From: JAVBWI01 sp036677445
GTDB lineage: Bacteria > Bacillota > Clostridia > Christensenellales > CAG-138
Length of the DNA: 64,000 nucleotides
NCBI GenBank assembly: GCA_036677445.1
Contig: JAVBWI010000025.1
Span: 42,289 to 106,288, forward strand
Direction: 5' to 3'
Shown here: one piece after another, positions 1 to 8,759 of the stretch
Numbering within the stretch: the first letter of the stretch is position 1
Layout: every line of letters begins with the position of its first letter
The notes under the pieces: generated by a model
What the model was told of the DNA's origin: nothing
Databases searched by the model: none
What the model saw: only the letters and a program-made list of their open reading frames with translations
Made by a program: the position numbers and the translations under genes

Positions 1-1
1 G

Positions 2-538
2 CTTTACGGCGGCGTATCCTATACCAATGAAAGCGATGCGGCGATGCGGCTGAGCGAGGCCACTTTCACGTTCACATACCCAAACGGCACGCAGCAAAAC
101 ACATTCGTACCCGTCGCGGCGGAAAACGACGTGGTGGCGCCGGGCGAGACCGCCTACTGCACGCTGTGGCTTCCCTATGACGATACGGCGGGGCGGCCGG
201 ATTCCGTCACGCTGCAGGCGCAGCTGAGCGGCGCGGCCGCGACGCTTGCGCCGCGGCCGCTTACTGTAGAGAATGCGCGGCTGATACAGAATTACCCCGG
301 CTTCGCTACGCTCTCGGGGAGGCTTTCCAACCCCGGTACGGACGCCTGCGATTTGAACATGGTGTATGTCGGCTTCTATGATCAGAACGGCGCGCTGCTG
401 GGCGTGTGGCATTTTACAAGAAACGCCGTACTGCAGCCGGGTGACGGCGCGGCGTTTGTGGTGCACCTGCAGGCCTTGCCTATCGAAGGACTTTGTGAGA
501 ATACCGCCGAGATGCGCTTTCACGCATTTGGCATATAG
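2..538 (+). CDS. Exported protein, C-terminal part (FxLYD-like), cut by the window edge
   Basis: The reading frame is open from base 2, upstream of the first ATG at 44, so this is the 3' part of a gene that begins outside the window. About 178 residues are visible. They look like two beta-sandwich segments. The last about 85 residues run from a short hydrophobic strand through a YVGFYDQNG-type strand to a LQPGD turn, the pattern of FxLYD-type extracytoplasmic domains. I infer a secreted or lipid-anchored protein, but the signal region is not in view. It ends 59 bp before the uridine-kinase-like gene. No catalytic motif is visible and the function is unknown. Confidence 0.55.
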   Translation, partial: LYGGVSYTNESDAAMRLSEATFTFTYPNGTQQNTFVPVAAENDVVAPGETAYCTLWLPYDDTAGRPDSVTLQAQLSGAAATLAPRPLTVENARLIQNYPGFATLSGRLSNPGTDACDLNMVYVGFYDQNGALLGVWHFTRNAVLQPGDGAAFVVHLQALPIEGLCENTAEMRFHAFGI

Positions 539-597
539 CCTGCATTCGCGTTTTCTTTCCGCGGCGTCAGGCATACTTATTATGGGGGATATGCGAT

Positions 598-1251
598 GTG
601 ATCATTATCGGGATCTGCGGCATGAGCGGTAGCGGAAAAAGCACGCTTGCGAAGCGGATACAGGAATCTCTTTCCTGCGCAAGCCAAATCATCGGACAGG
701 ATTGTTATTACCGCGACCACCCGCACCTCTCGTTTGAGGAGCGTATGCGCATCAATTACGACGAACCGGATATTTTCGACCACGACGCGCTCTACGAGGA
801 CGTATGCGTGCTTGCCGCGGGGCGGCCTATCACCACAAAGGGCTATGATTATGCACAGCACCGCCGCGCGGATAAGGGTACGCTGATACAGCCGCCGGAT
901 GTGCTGCTGCTCGAAGGCATCCATATGTTTCGGGACACACGGCTGTGCGCGCTGATGTCGCTCAAGGTTTACATGCATGTGGATGTGGACGTTTGCCTGC
1001 TTCGGCGCATACGCCGCGATATCCGCGAGCGCGGGCGGGATATAGACAACATCCGCGAGCAATACCTTACCACCGTAAAGCCCATGAACGAACAATATAT
1101 CATGAAATATATACAGGACGCCGATTTTGCCGTGATGCGCGGCGGTAAAAATGTTCTGGCGATCGACGCCATCAGCGCGTATCTGACCGCAAAGCTCTTA
1201 GCCGAGCGGTTCGATAAGGATACCGCCGCCCCTGTGCTCTGCGCCGACTGA
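598..1251 (+). CDS. Uridine kinase-like P-loop nucleoside/sugar kinase
   Basis: A 217-residue cytoplasmic kinase of the uridine kinase/phosphoribulokinase superfamily. A Walker A motif GMSGSGKST lies at residues 8-16, followed by a QDCYYRDHP segment and a DEPDIFDHDAL segment that match the substrate region of Udk enzymes. An LLLEGIHMF strand follows (Walker B-like), then an Arg-rich lid RRIRRDIRERGRD. The length is normal for Udk. The start is GTG, chosen because a GGGGG Shine-Dalgarno-like stretch lies 9 nt upstream at 584-588. It probably phosphorylates uridine or cytidine, but the family also contains other small-molecule kinases. The next gene follows after 11 bp, so the two may be co-transcribed. 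Confidence 0.8.
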   Translation: MIIIGICGMSGSGKSTLAKRIQESLSCASQIIGQDCYYRDHPHLSFEERMRINYDEPDIFDHDALYEDVCVLAAGRPITTKGYDYAQHRRADKGTLIQPPDVLLLEGIHMFRDTRLCALMSLKVYMHVDVDVCLLRRIRRDIRERGRDIDNIREQYLTTVKPMNEQYIMKYIQDADFAVMRGGKNVLAIDAISAYLTAKLLAERFDKDTAAPVLCAD

Positions 1252-1262
1252 AAGGACTTTGA

Positions 1263-2429
1263 ATGGGAAAAGTGAACGCCCCGCAGCCCCGCTGGCCGCG
1301 GCTGCGAAAGTACATACTCCTCATCACATACGCAATACTGCTCTTCCTGCTGATCTACCGCATCGAAGCCGTGTGGAAAGCGCTGAAGTGGTTTTTAGAC
1401 GTGCTTTCTCCTTTGTTTCTGGGACTGGTGCTGGCGTTTATATTCCACATACCGATGGAATTCTACCAATACAAGGTGCTTCGCGCCTGGGAAAAGCATA
1501 GGAGCCGCGTACTGCGCCGCATATGGCGGGGCGTAAGCATGCTGCTTGCCTACCTTACCGTGCTTGTGCTGCTTTTCGGTATAGGCGCGTTGATACTGCC
1601 GCGCATTGTGGACAGCGTGACCACACTTGCCACCAACTTTTCCAATTATCTCAACCGCTTTCAGGTATGGGCGGACGGCATGCTGTCCTCCCTTGCCGTC
1701 AATCCCGACGTGAGCGATACCGTATCGGGCCTTTGGCAGCAAGGCATAGGGCTGCTGCAGGAGTTTTTGGGTTCGTTGGTCAGCGGCGCGGTCGATTTTA
1801 CGGTGGGGCTGACCACAGGCGTGTTCAATTTCCTGCTTTCTCTGATGCTTTCCGGCTTCATGCTGTATAACCGCGAAAAACTGTTTTCGCAGTTCCGGCG
1901 TATTTCCACTGTGCTCCTGGGCACAAAGCGGACGCGGCGCATCGGCGAAATTCTGCATGTGGCAAACCACTTGTTCGGCCGGTTTGTCATAGGCCAGACC
2001 ACCGAAGCGCTGATACTCGGCTTGCTTTGTTTTTTGGGCATGCGGCTGTTCAATATGCCGTATGCGCTGCTCATCAGCAGCATCATTGCGGTAACGGCGC
2101 TCGTCCCCATACTCGGCGCCATCATCGGCACCGTTCCCTGCGCGGTGATATTGCTCGTGATCGATCCGGTGCAGGCGCTGTGGTTTGTCGTGTTCATTAT
2201 CATACTGCAGCAAATAGAGAATAATTTCATATACCCCCGCGTGGTGGGCAACGCCATCGGCCTGCCGGGGCTTTGGGTGCTTTCGAGCATCGTGGTCGGC
2301 GGCGGGTTGTTTGGCGTCTGGGGCATGCTGCTGGGTACGCCCATTACGGCAATTTGCTACCGTTTGATTGGGCAGTGGGTGCGCGAGCGCGAGCATACGA
2401 TAGGCCCCCCGGAAAAAAAGCCGGAATAA
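1263..2429 (+). CDS. AI-2E family transporter (PerM/YdiK-like membrane protein)
   Basis: A 388-residue polytopic membrane protein. It has an N-terminal pair of hydrophobic helices (about 18-75), a long soluble middle segment containing VDSVTTLATNFSNYLNRF (about 115-170), and a C-terminal bundle of helices. The C-terminal half carries the family hallmark region NMPYALLISSIIAVTALVPILGA and a conserved QQIENNFIYPRVVG segment. The family was named for autoinducer-2 export, but most members act as exporters or ion antiporters of uncertain substrate. It starts 11 bp after the kinase with an AAAGGAC ribosome site. Family is sure; substrate is unknown. Confidence 0.85.
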   Translation: MGKVNAPQPRWPRLRKYILLITYAILLFLLIYRIEAVWKALKWFLDVLSPLFLGLVLAFIFHIPMEFYQYKVLRAWEKHRSRVLRRIWRGVSMLLAYLTVLVLLFGIGALILPRIVDSVTTLATNFSNYLNRFQVWADGMLSSLAVNPDVSDTVSGLWQQGIGLLQEFLGSLVSGAVDFTVGLTTGVFNFLLSLMLSGFMLYNREKLFSQFRRISTVLLGTKRTRRIGEILHVANHLFGRFVIGQTTEALILGLLCFLGMRLFNMPYALLISSIIAVTALVPILGAIIGTVPCAVILLVIDPVQALWFVVFIIILQQIENNFIYPRVVGNAIGLPGLWVLSSIVVGGGLFGVWGMLLGTPITAICYRLIGQWVREREHTIGPPEKKPE

Positions 2430-2541
2430 AGGAAATGCCAACCCGCTCCTTTGGTGTGGGGAAAAAGCATAGGAAACCCACCTGCAAAGCCCGCAGGATT
2501 TTCAGCAGCAAGAACATTTTATGAATTTTCTTGCCGACGAT

Positions 2542-2569
2542 TTGCATGCACGGCGCTTTGTGATACACT
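2542..2569 (+). promoter_or_regulatory. Possible sigma-A promoter upstream of the CotH operon
   Basis: TTGCAT (2542-2547) and TACACT (2564-2569) are separated by 16 bp in the 296-bp gap between the AI-2E gene and the CotH gene. Transcription from here would give a leader of about 150 nt before the TTG start at 2726. I see no gene or clear riboswitch in the rest of this gap. Assigned by eye. Confidence 0.35.
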
Positions 2570-2725
2570 AAGGAAGGTCAATTTTGCCAAACCGGCGCAA
2601 GACACCGCCGTCGGCCCTGCAAATACCGGCCAAGCCTTAGGAAAACAAAAACCTGCGGCGTCAGGCGCGTTTATCGCCTGTGCCGCGGCTGCTTTAAACC
2701 ATGCGGCCAAGAAAGGAGTTCCCTC

Positions 2726-5700
2726 TTGCGGGTAAGTCGGGTGCTGTTGATTTTACTCGTAGCCTTGTTGTGCGCGGCAGGGCTTTATCTGGTGTTCACC
2801 CTGCACGACGGCGCCGCGGGTACCGGTACGGCAGGCGCGAAACAGATTCGCATCAACGAGATCATGACCTCCAATAAAGGTACCGTGCCGGATGAAAACG
2901 GCAATTACCCCGACTGGGTGGAACTGTATAACGGCTCCGATTCCGCGGTCAATATTTCAGGCTACGGTCTTTCCGACGACAAGCTTGCCGCCGCAAAATG
3001 GGTATTCCCCGCCGGTACGACAATACCCGCAAAGGGATACATCGTGGTATTCTGCTCCGGCGAAGCGAAAGCGGGTACGCTTCACGCTTCCTTCAAGCTT
3101 TCCGCAACGGACGATCTGATTTTAAGCAACGCCACGGGACACGCCATCGACAGCCTTGCTCTGACTTCCGTGACCGCCAACGCCACGCTTGGCCGCGATG
3201 AAGCAACCGGTGAATGGAAAGAGATGCTCTCCCCCTCCCCCGGCTTCCCCAACACGGAAGAGGGCGCGGCGCAGTTCCGTTCCACCCTGCAGCAAAACGC
3301 GCAGGACAACGGCGTGCGCATCAACGAATTCATGGCCAGCAACGCCACAACCCTGCCCGGGCCGGATGGCGATTACCCGGATTGGATCGAGCTGTATAAT
3401 ACGACAAACGCAGATGTCGATCTCTCGGGCTGCGGTCTTTCGGATGACGCCGGCCAGCCCATGAAATGGTTTTTCCCCGACGGCACGATCATCCCCGCAA
3501 AGGGCGTGCTGCTCGTATACTGTTCCGGCCGCGAAGGGTTGATCGACGGCGCGCTAAACGCGCCTTTCGGCCTTCGCTCCTATGCGGAGGATGTCGTGCT
3601 CGCGGATAAAAACGGCGGCGTCATCGACAGTTATTCATATACGCAGCAGCAGGCCGACCAGTCCATGGCGCGCGTGCCGGACGGGTCGGGCGAGTGGGAA
3701 ATGACGGCGCAGCCCACGCCGGGGTTCCCGAACACCGATGAAGGGTTTGCCGCCTTTGCCAGCACCAGCGCCCTGCCAACGGGCGCTGTAATGCTTTCGG
3801 AGGTATTGGGCAACAATGCGGCTTCCTATACCTATAACGGCGCTTCTCCGGATTGGATCGAGCTGTATAACCGTTCAAACGAGGCCGTAAACCTTGCCGG
3901 CTATGCCCTTTCGGACAACCCTAAAAACCCCGCCCTATGGGTGTTCCCGGATGTTACGATCGGGGCTGGCGAATACATGGTCGTTGCCGCTTCCGGCCTT
4001 GATGTGCGGGACACGCAAAAAAAAACGCTTGAGACCAACTTTTCCCTCTCCGCCGACGGAGAGGTCGTGCTGTTGTTTTCCCCCACAGGAGAGCTTTTGG
4101 ACAAGCTGCAGCTCCCCTCCGCCGGTGTGGACGTAAGCTTCGGGCGCACGGACGGCGCGCTTCGGTATTATGATGACCCCACGCCCGGCGCGGCAAACGG
4201 ACCCGGCGCGGCAGGCGTGACCGTACAGCCGCAGTTTTCCGTGCTGCCCGGTATCTATACTTCGGCCATCGAACTGGAGCTAACCGCCGATGCGAGCGCT
4301 AAAATCTATTACACTACGAACTGCACGGAACCCACATCCGCCTCCACGCCGTATACGGGGCCTATCCACATAGAGAAAAACACCGTTGTGCGCGCGGTGG
4401 CGCTGCGCGAAGGTTTTTTGCCGGGCATGAGCAGTACGGGGACATACCTGTTTACCTCCGACGGCGTGAACCATGCGCTGCCCGTCGCCACACTGGTGAC
4501 CGACCCGGACAACCTCTGGGATTCGAAGACGGGAATTTATGCCTTCGGCGAAAATTATGACCCGGATCTGCCCTACGGCGATTCGCTTTTGACCGCCAAC
4601 TTCTATCAGGGCCGCGGCATACAGGGCGAGGAAGTGCAGACCGCCTGGGAACGGCCCGCCAGCTTCGCGGTATTCGGCGACGAAAGCAATACACAGGAAT
4701 TTTCGCAGAATATCTCCATCCGTATCGCCGGTGCCTATGGCCGCGGGCGGGCGCAGAAGGGGTTCAATATCATCGCGCGCTCGGAATACGGCGACAGCCG
4801 TATGGCTTACGCTTTCTTTGACAACCGGCCGTATACGGAGTATAAGTCCCTGGTGCTGCGCGCGGGCGCGCAGGACCAGAACCGCGGCAAAATACGCGAC
4901 GAACTGGCCACAGGCCTCTTGGAGGGCACGGACGTGCGGTTCTTCTACCAGGCCTACAAGCCTTACGTGCTCTACCTCAACGGGGAGTACTGGGGCGTGT
5001 ACTTCCTCAAGGAAAAGCGCAGCCGTTTCTTTGTCGCCCAGCATGAAGGAACCGAAAATACGGAAGACATGGACCTGCTCAAATCGAGTTCGCTAATCTC
5101 GCATGGCAGTAACGCGGAGTGGAAGGAACTGATGAACTACGTCAAAACCCACGACCTTTCCAATGCGGAAAATTACCGCTACGTGGAGGAGCGTTTAGAC
5201 ACGGGCAGTTTTATGGATTATATGATCTGCGAACTGTATGTGGGCAACTCGGACTACGGCAATATCCAGTATTACAAGCTGCCCGGCGGCAAGTGGAAAT
5301 GGGTGTACTATGATTTCTGCTGGGGCTGGAGCAACGTAAACCACCAAACCGTAACGCTCAGGCGCGGCGCGACGCCCGCGGCCTCGGACCTGTTCAACGC
5401 AATGCTCCAAAACAGCGCGTGGCGCGACGCGTTCTGCCGCCGCTTTGCGCAGCTGATGGAAACGGTGTACGCGCCCGACCGGGTCAACGCGCTGATAGAC
5501 GAGCTGTACGCCGCAGTCGAGCCGGAAATCCGGCGCGAACGCGAGAAGTTCAACGGCCCGACGTTCATGGGCATGGCGCAGAAGGATGAAGTGCGCGGCA
5601 GTTACGATTCCTTCCTGAGCAACATCGAAGCCATCCGCAAGTTTGCACAGGAGCGTCCCGCCGTAATTAAAGCGCAGTTAAAGAGCGAACTGGGCCTCTC

Positions 5701-5731
5701 CGATTCGTACATGCAGGAGGTGTTCGGATGA
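2726..5731 (+). CDS. Multi-domain exported CotH kinase-like protein with three lamin-tail domains
   Basis: A 1001-residue protein with an N-terminal hydrophobic signal or anchor (about 3-25). Three successive lamin-tail (LTD) domains follow (about 38-150, 195-310, 350-460), each with an INE/LSE start and a conserved DW(I/V)ELYN motif. Next comes a chitobiase-like Fn3 domain (IYYTTNCTEPTSASTPYTGP, about 500-575), then a CotH domain to the C-terminus with YLNGEYWGVYFLKEK and YYDFCWGWSN segments. CotH proteins are atypical kinases, best known from Bacillus spore coat. LTD domains are thought to bind surface or nucleic-acid ligands. TTG start: GAAAGGAG lies 7 nt upstream. It overlaps the VTC gene by 4 bp, so the three-gene operon 2726-7101 is translationally coupled. 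The extracellular location is inferred from the signal. Confidence 0.85.
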   Translation: MRVSRVLLILLVALLCAAGLYLVFTLHDGAAGTGTAGAKQIRINEIMTSNKGTVPDENGNYPDWVELYNGSDSAVNISGYGLSDDKLAAAKWVFPAGTTIPAKGYIVVFCSGEAKAGTLHASFKLSATDDLILSNATGHAIDSLALTSVTANATLGRDEATGEWKEMLSPSPGFPNTEEGAAQFRSTLQQNAQDNGVRINEFMASNATTLPGPDGDYPDWIELYNTTNADVDLSGCGLSDDAGQPMKWFFPDGTIIPAKGVLLVYCSGREGLIDGALNAPFGLRSYAEDVVLADKNGGVIDSYSYTQQQADQSMARVPDGSGEWEMTAQPTPGFPNTDEGFAAFASTSALPTGAVMLSEVLGNNAASYTYNGASPDWIELYNRSNEAVNLAGYALSDNPKNPALWVFPDVTIGAGEYMVVAASGLDVRDTQKKTLETNFSLSADGEVVLLFSPTGELLDKLQLPSAGVDVSFGRTDGALRYYDDPTPGAANGPGAAGVTVQPQFSVLPGIYTSAIELELTADASAKIYYTTNCTEPTSASTPYTGPIHIEKNTVVRAVALREGFLPGMSSTGTYLFTSDGVNHALPVATLVTDPDNLWDSKTGIYAFGENYDPDLPYGDSLLTANFYQGRGIQGEEVQTAWERPASFAVFGDESNTQEFSQNISIRIAGAYGRGRAQKGFNIIARSEYGDSRMAYAFFDNRPYTEYKSLVLRAGAQDQNRGKIRDELATGLLEGTDVRFFYQAYKPYVLYLNGEYWGVYFLKEKRSRFFVAQHEGTENTEDMDLLKSSSLISHGSNAEWKELMNYVKTHDLSNAENYRYVEERLDTGSFMDYMICELYVGNSDYGNIQYYKLPGGKWKWVYYDFCWGWSNVNHQTVTLRRGATPAASDLFNAMLQNSAWRDAFCRRFAQLMETVYAPDRVNALIDELYAAVEPEIRREREKFNGPTFMGMAQKDEVRGSYDSFLSNIEAIRKFAQERPAVIKAQLKSELGLSDSYMQEVFG

Positions 5732-6417
5732 GCGCAAAATCCTTCCGGCACGAATTGAAGTTCTATATCAGCCGTGTGGAATACGAGCTGCTATCGCGCC
5801 GGCTGTCGCTGACAATGGACCGCGACCGTTACGCGCAAAAAACCGGGAAATACTTTATCCGAAGCCTCTACTTTGACGATTACCAGAACAGCGCGCTTTG
5901 CGAAAAGCTCGAAGGTACGGACAGCCGCAACAAATACCGTATCCGCATCTATAACATGAAGGATACAGCCATCAAGCTCGAGCGCAAGCACAAGGAAGGG
6001 CCGTATATCCTTAAAAGCTCGCTTTCGCTCACACGCCAGGAGTGCGACGCGCTGCTCTGCGGGGACTACGGTTTTCTGCTGGAACGTAAGGAAAATTTCG
6101 CGCACGAGATGTACGCGGCGTTCCGCACGCTTGCCCTCAAGCCCTGCGTGCTGGTAGACTATTGGCGCGAGGCTTACGTATTCCCCATGGAGGATGTGCG
6201 TGTGACGTTTGACCGCGATATCCGTACGGCATACCGCGCCACGGCGCTTTTCGACGCGCACCTGCCCACTTACCCTGTCGTGGACGGTTACGATATGGTA
6301 TTGGAAATCAAGTTTAACCGATACCTGCCCGGTTATATCCGCACGCTTTTGCAGCCGGTACAAAACGCGCAGCGCAGCGCCGTGAGCAAATACTGCCTGT
6401 GCAGGAAATACGAATAG
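5728..6417 (+). CDS. VTC-domain polyphosphate polymerase-like protein
   Basis: A 229-residue protein that is a near-complete VTC domain. It starts with an FRHELKFYIS strand and contains IRSLYFDD, YRIRIYN and KLERKHKEGPYILKSS strands whose Lys/Arg residues line the tunnel in yeast Vtc4. It ends with a VLEIKFNRYLP strand carrying the conserved Glu-x-Lys pair. In eukaryotes this domain makes polyphosphate from ATP in the tunnel. Bacterial members stand alone and usually sit beside CotH and DUF4956 genes, as here. There are no membrane segments, so it should act on the cytoplasmic face. ATGA overlap with the CotH gene; the DUF4956 gene follows after 12 bp. Confidence 0.85.
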   Translation: MSAKSFRHELKFYISRVEYELLSRRLSLTMDRDRYAQKTGKYFIRSLYFDDYQNSALCEKLEGTDSRNKYRIRIYNMKDTAIKLERKHKEGPYILKSSLSLTRQECDALLCGDYGFLLERKENFAHEMYAAFRTLALKPCVLVDYWREAYVFPMEDVRVTFDRDIRTAYRATALFDAHLPTYPVVDGYDMVLEIKFNRYLPGYIRTLLQPVQNAQRSAVSKYCLCRKYE

Positions 6418-6429
6418 GAGGAACACCCC

Positions 6430-7101
6430 ATGACCGACCCCATTGCGGAGGCTTTCAATATCTCCGATCTGTTCAGCAGCCCGCTCTCCCCGCTTCAGAT
6501 CATTGTGACGCTGGGCGTGGCGCTGCTCTTAGGCGGCTTCATATTCTTTGTTTACAAGAAAACGTTCGGCGGCGTGCTGTATTCGCGCACGTTCAACCTG
6601 AGCCTGATACTCCTGACCATGGTGACCTCGCTTGTGCTGATACTCATCAACAACAACCTCACCATGAGTCTTGGTATGGTCGGCGCGCTGTCTATCATCC
6701 GTTTCCGCACGGCGGTCAAGGATCCCATCGACACCACGTTCATGTTCTGGGCGGTGGGCGAAGGCATGGCGCTGGGCGCGCAGTTCTTCGACGTGGCCTT
6801 TATAGGCGCCGCGGTGATCGGCCTGGTGATGGTGCTGCTGACCGCATTCAAGCTGCGCGTGAGTATGCCGTACCTTTTAATACTGCATTACCACGAGGGC
6901 GCGGGCGCGGCCGTAAAGGGCCTCATCAAACAGTTGCCGCGTACGCGCGTACGCAGCAGGACCGTACAGCGCGAAGGCGTCGAGCTTACCCTGGAAGTAC
7001 GCCTGCGCGACGAGGAAACCGCCGTAGTGGACAAGTTCCTGCGCATCGACGGCGTATTTGACGCCACCTTGATCGCGCATCAGGGGGATATGGTTTCATA
7101 G
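6430..7101 (+). CDS. DUF4956 family membrane protein
   Basis: A 223-residue protein with about four transmembrane helices in its first 140 residues and a soluble C-terminal domain of about 75 residues. The loop GMVGALSIIRFRTAVKDPIDT between helices, with conserved Arg and Asp, is typical of DUF4956. A good ribosome site (GGAGGAA) precedes the ATG. The C-terminal part (LPYLLILHY to the end) has an ACT-like beta-alpha pattern. I infer that it is the membrane partner, perhaps a channel or anchor, of the VTC polymerase-like protein directly upstream. That role is inferred from gene order only. Confidence 0.8.
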   Translation: MTDPIAEAFNISDLFSSPLSPLQIIVTLGVALLLGGFIFFVYKKTFGGVLYSRTFNLSLILLTMVTSLVLILINNNLTMSLGMVGALSIIRFRTAVKDPIDTTFMFWAVGEGMALGAQFFDVAFIGAAVIGLVMVLLTAFKLRVSMPYLLILHYHEGAGAAVKGLIKQLPRTRVRSRTVQREGVELTLEVRLRDEETAVVDKFLRIDGVFDATLIAHQGDMVS

Positions 7102-7660
7102 TCACAAAAATGGATTGCATCCATTTTTGTGAGGCCCCTGCGGCGGATATTCACATGGATGGACTATGTCCATCCATGTGTTTGCCTGTCAAAAAAGTGC
7201 TACAGCACTTTTTTGAGTTTGCAGGAACCGCCTGTACCTTTACGGGTGCGGCGACGGCCCGCAGGCCTAGTGTCCGAGGTGTCTTCCGCCGAGGACCGGC
7301 GGTTCCTGAGGGGAAAGCCTTGCGCCGCAAGGCTTTGCGCTCGCGCCGCACATGTCGCCACTCGCGAACGAAGCCTCCGGGGGCAGCGGCCCCCGAATCC
7401 CCCAGGGGTTCTTTGACAAGCTGTCGCATGGATGGACTATGTCCATCCATGCGTTTTTTCACGCGGCAGCGTGCTCGGAAGCCTTCGGCTTCTGTCGCAC
7501 AAAGCCGCGCGTAAGGTGTAAGAATCGGCGCGCATGCGCCGATTCTTACACCTTATATGGCTTTATCATTGAGACCACGAGCGGGGCGCAAATCGCCCCG
7601 CTCGTTATTTAAAAGACTTCGAATTCGTTGAGTATTTCAAAGGAATTCCCTTCGGGAATT
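7102..7660. repeat. Intergenic array of near-perfect hairpins (dispersed repeat cluster)
   Basis: The 586-bp gap between two genes holds no convincing gene but at least eight hairpins. Stems: 7102-7132 (14 bp), 7152-7180 (13 bp), 7190-7215 (12 bp), 7314-7336 (11 bp), 7425-7453 (13 bp, same 25-nt core as 7152-7180), 7478-7492 (tetraloop type), 7513-7554 (19-bp perfect stem, GCAT loop) and 7577-7605 (12 bp). A smaller one lies at 7644-7660. The segment 7253-7296 reappears inverted at 45968-46012. Short open frames across this stretch are by-products of the repeats. Confidence 0.8.
7425..7458 (+). terminator. Intrinsic terminator-like hairpin with T-run
   Basis: A 13-bp perfect stem (7425-7437 with 7441-7453, loop TAT) is followed by GTTTTTTC-type sequence directly after the stem (7453-7459). 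It is the only hairpin in the array with a clear T-run. It could end the CotH/VTC/DUF4956 transcript, although it lies about 320 bp past the last stop codon. Confidence 0.5.
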
Positions 7661-7687
7661 TCGACCTCCATTGTTCATTTTACATTT

Positions 7688-8578
7688 TCATTGTCCATTC
7701 GATTTCCCGGCTTTCACAAGCAGCGCCGCGGGGCGGATGCTGAATGTGACGGGCGTGCCGCTTACCACCTCGCCGTCCAGCTGCAGGCGGGATTCCGGTT
7801 CGCTCAGCACCGTGACCGCTGTAGTCTTAAAATACTGCACGATCGGCAAGCCGATATGCTTTCCTTTTATGAATTTTGCAAGTACGGAAAGCACCGTCAG
7901 CCGCGTGACATCCCGGATGACGCACACATCCAACAGCCCGTCCGACGGATCGGCCAAAGGCGCAACATGCATGCCGCCGCCAAAATGCGTGCCGTTGCAT
8001 ACGGCCACGAGCAGCGCGTTTTGCTCAAATGTTCCTTCGGGCGTGGTGATGCGCACATGCCGGAGCCTGAGCCCGATGAGCGCGCGAAACAGCCCCAGCA
8101 GGTAGGCCGTCATTCCGCTGAAGCGCTTTTTATAGCGGTCGGTATTGATCAGCACGTCCACATCGAAGCCAAAACCGCCGACATTAAAAAACAGCTTGCC
8201 GTTGGCGATGGCGGCGTCCATAGGGCGGACGCTGCCGTTGAGCAAGATTTCCAGCGCTTCTGCGGGTTCCTGCGGGATATGCAGCGCCCGCACCATATCG
8301 TTGCCGGTACCGCAGGGCAGCACGCCCATAGGCACGCCGGAACCGATCATTTCCTGCGCGACCTCGCGCACGGTGCCGTCGCCGCCGACGGCCACGATGC
8401 ATTCGTGCCCTTTTTGCAGCGCCGCGCGGGTGAGTTCATGCGCGTGCCCCGCATACTCCGAACGAGCAACAGAATACTCCACACCGCGTTCCCGCAGCAG
8501 CTGCTCCATCTGCGCAAAGGCTTTATTGGACGCGCCGCTGCCCGCAATGGGGTTAAATATAAAGTGCAGCTTTGACAA
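7688..8578 (-). CDS. Diacylglycerol/sphingosine-kinase-like lipid kinase (YegS/DgkB family)
   Basis: A 296-residue protein with an N-terminal FIFNPIAGSG nucleotide-binding start, the family signature VAVGGDGTVREVA (about residues 63-75) and GVLPCGTGND (about 84-93). The C-terminal beta domain contains CNGTHFGGGMHVAP and an SRLQLDGE segment typical of catalytic-domain lipid kinases. It probably phosphorylates diacylglycerol or another lipid at the inner face of the membrane. TTG start at 8578: AGGAGG lies 8 nt upstream. It is transcribed away from dapF, with a 181-bp shared upstream region. Confidence 0.85.
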   Translation of the reverse strand: MSKLHFIFNPIAGSGASNKAFAQMEQLLRERGVEYSVARSEYAGHAHELTRAALQKGHECIVAVGGDGTVREVAQEMIGSGVPMGVLPCGTGNDMVRALHIPQEPAEALEILLNGSVRPMDAAIANGKLFFNVGGFGFDVDVLINTDRYKKRFSGMTAYLLGLFRALIGLRLRHVRITTPEGTFEQNALLVAVCNGTHFGGGMHVAPLADPSDGLLDVCVIRDVTRLTVLSVLAKFIKGKHIGLPIVQYFKTTAVTVLSEPESRLQLDGEVVSGTPVTFSIRPAALLVKAGKSNGQ

Positions 8579-8690
8579 TGCAAAGTCCTCCTGAGAATGC
8601 TCTAATATTCCCTATCATACGCCCAAAAGCGCCTTTTGTATAGATGGCACACGAAAATGTTACAGCCCTGTGAACAGTGCTGTACGCTGG

Positions 8691-8719
8691 TGCAATTGCC
8701 CCCGTATTTGCTGTATAAT
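8691..8719 (+). promoter_or_regulatory. Probable -10 box of the dapF promoter
   Basis: A perfect TATAAT lies at 8714-8719, 41 bp before the dapF start. The -35 position (8691-8696, TGCAAT) is poor, so the promoter may need an activator or be weak. Both halves were assigned by eye. Confidence 0.4.
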
Positions 8720-8759
8720 AACGTTGGAAGCTCCATCCATCAACATCAGGAGGTAGAAT

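Noticed and set aside
1395..2441. Long minus-strand open frame opposite the AI-2E transporter
   Set aside because: His/Gln/Arg-rich shadow of a clear membrane protein gene; no ribosome site and no family.
7102..7605. Possible CRISPR array
   Set aside because: The repeats are different hairpins of different length without regular spacers; no cas gene in the window.
7110..7612. Several open frames across 7110-7612 on both strands
   Set aside because: They are translations of the hairpin repeats; no ribosome sites or recognisable domains.
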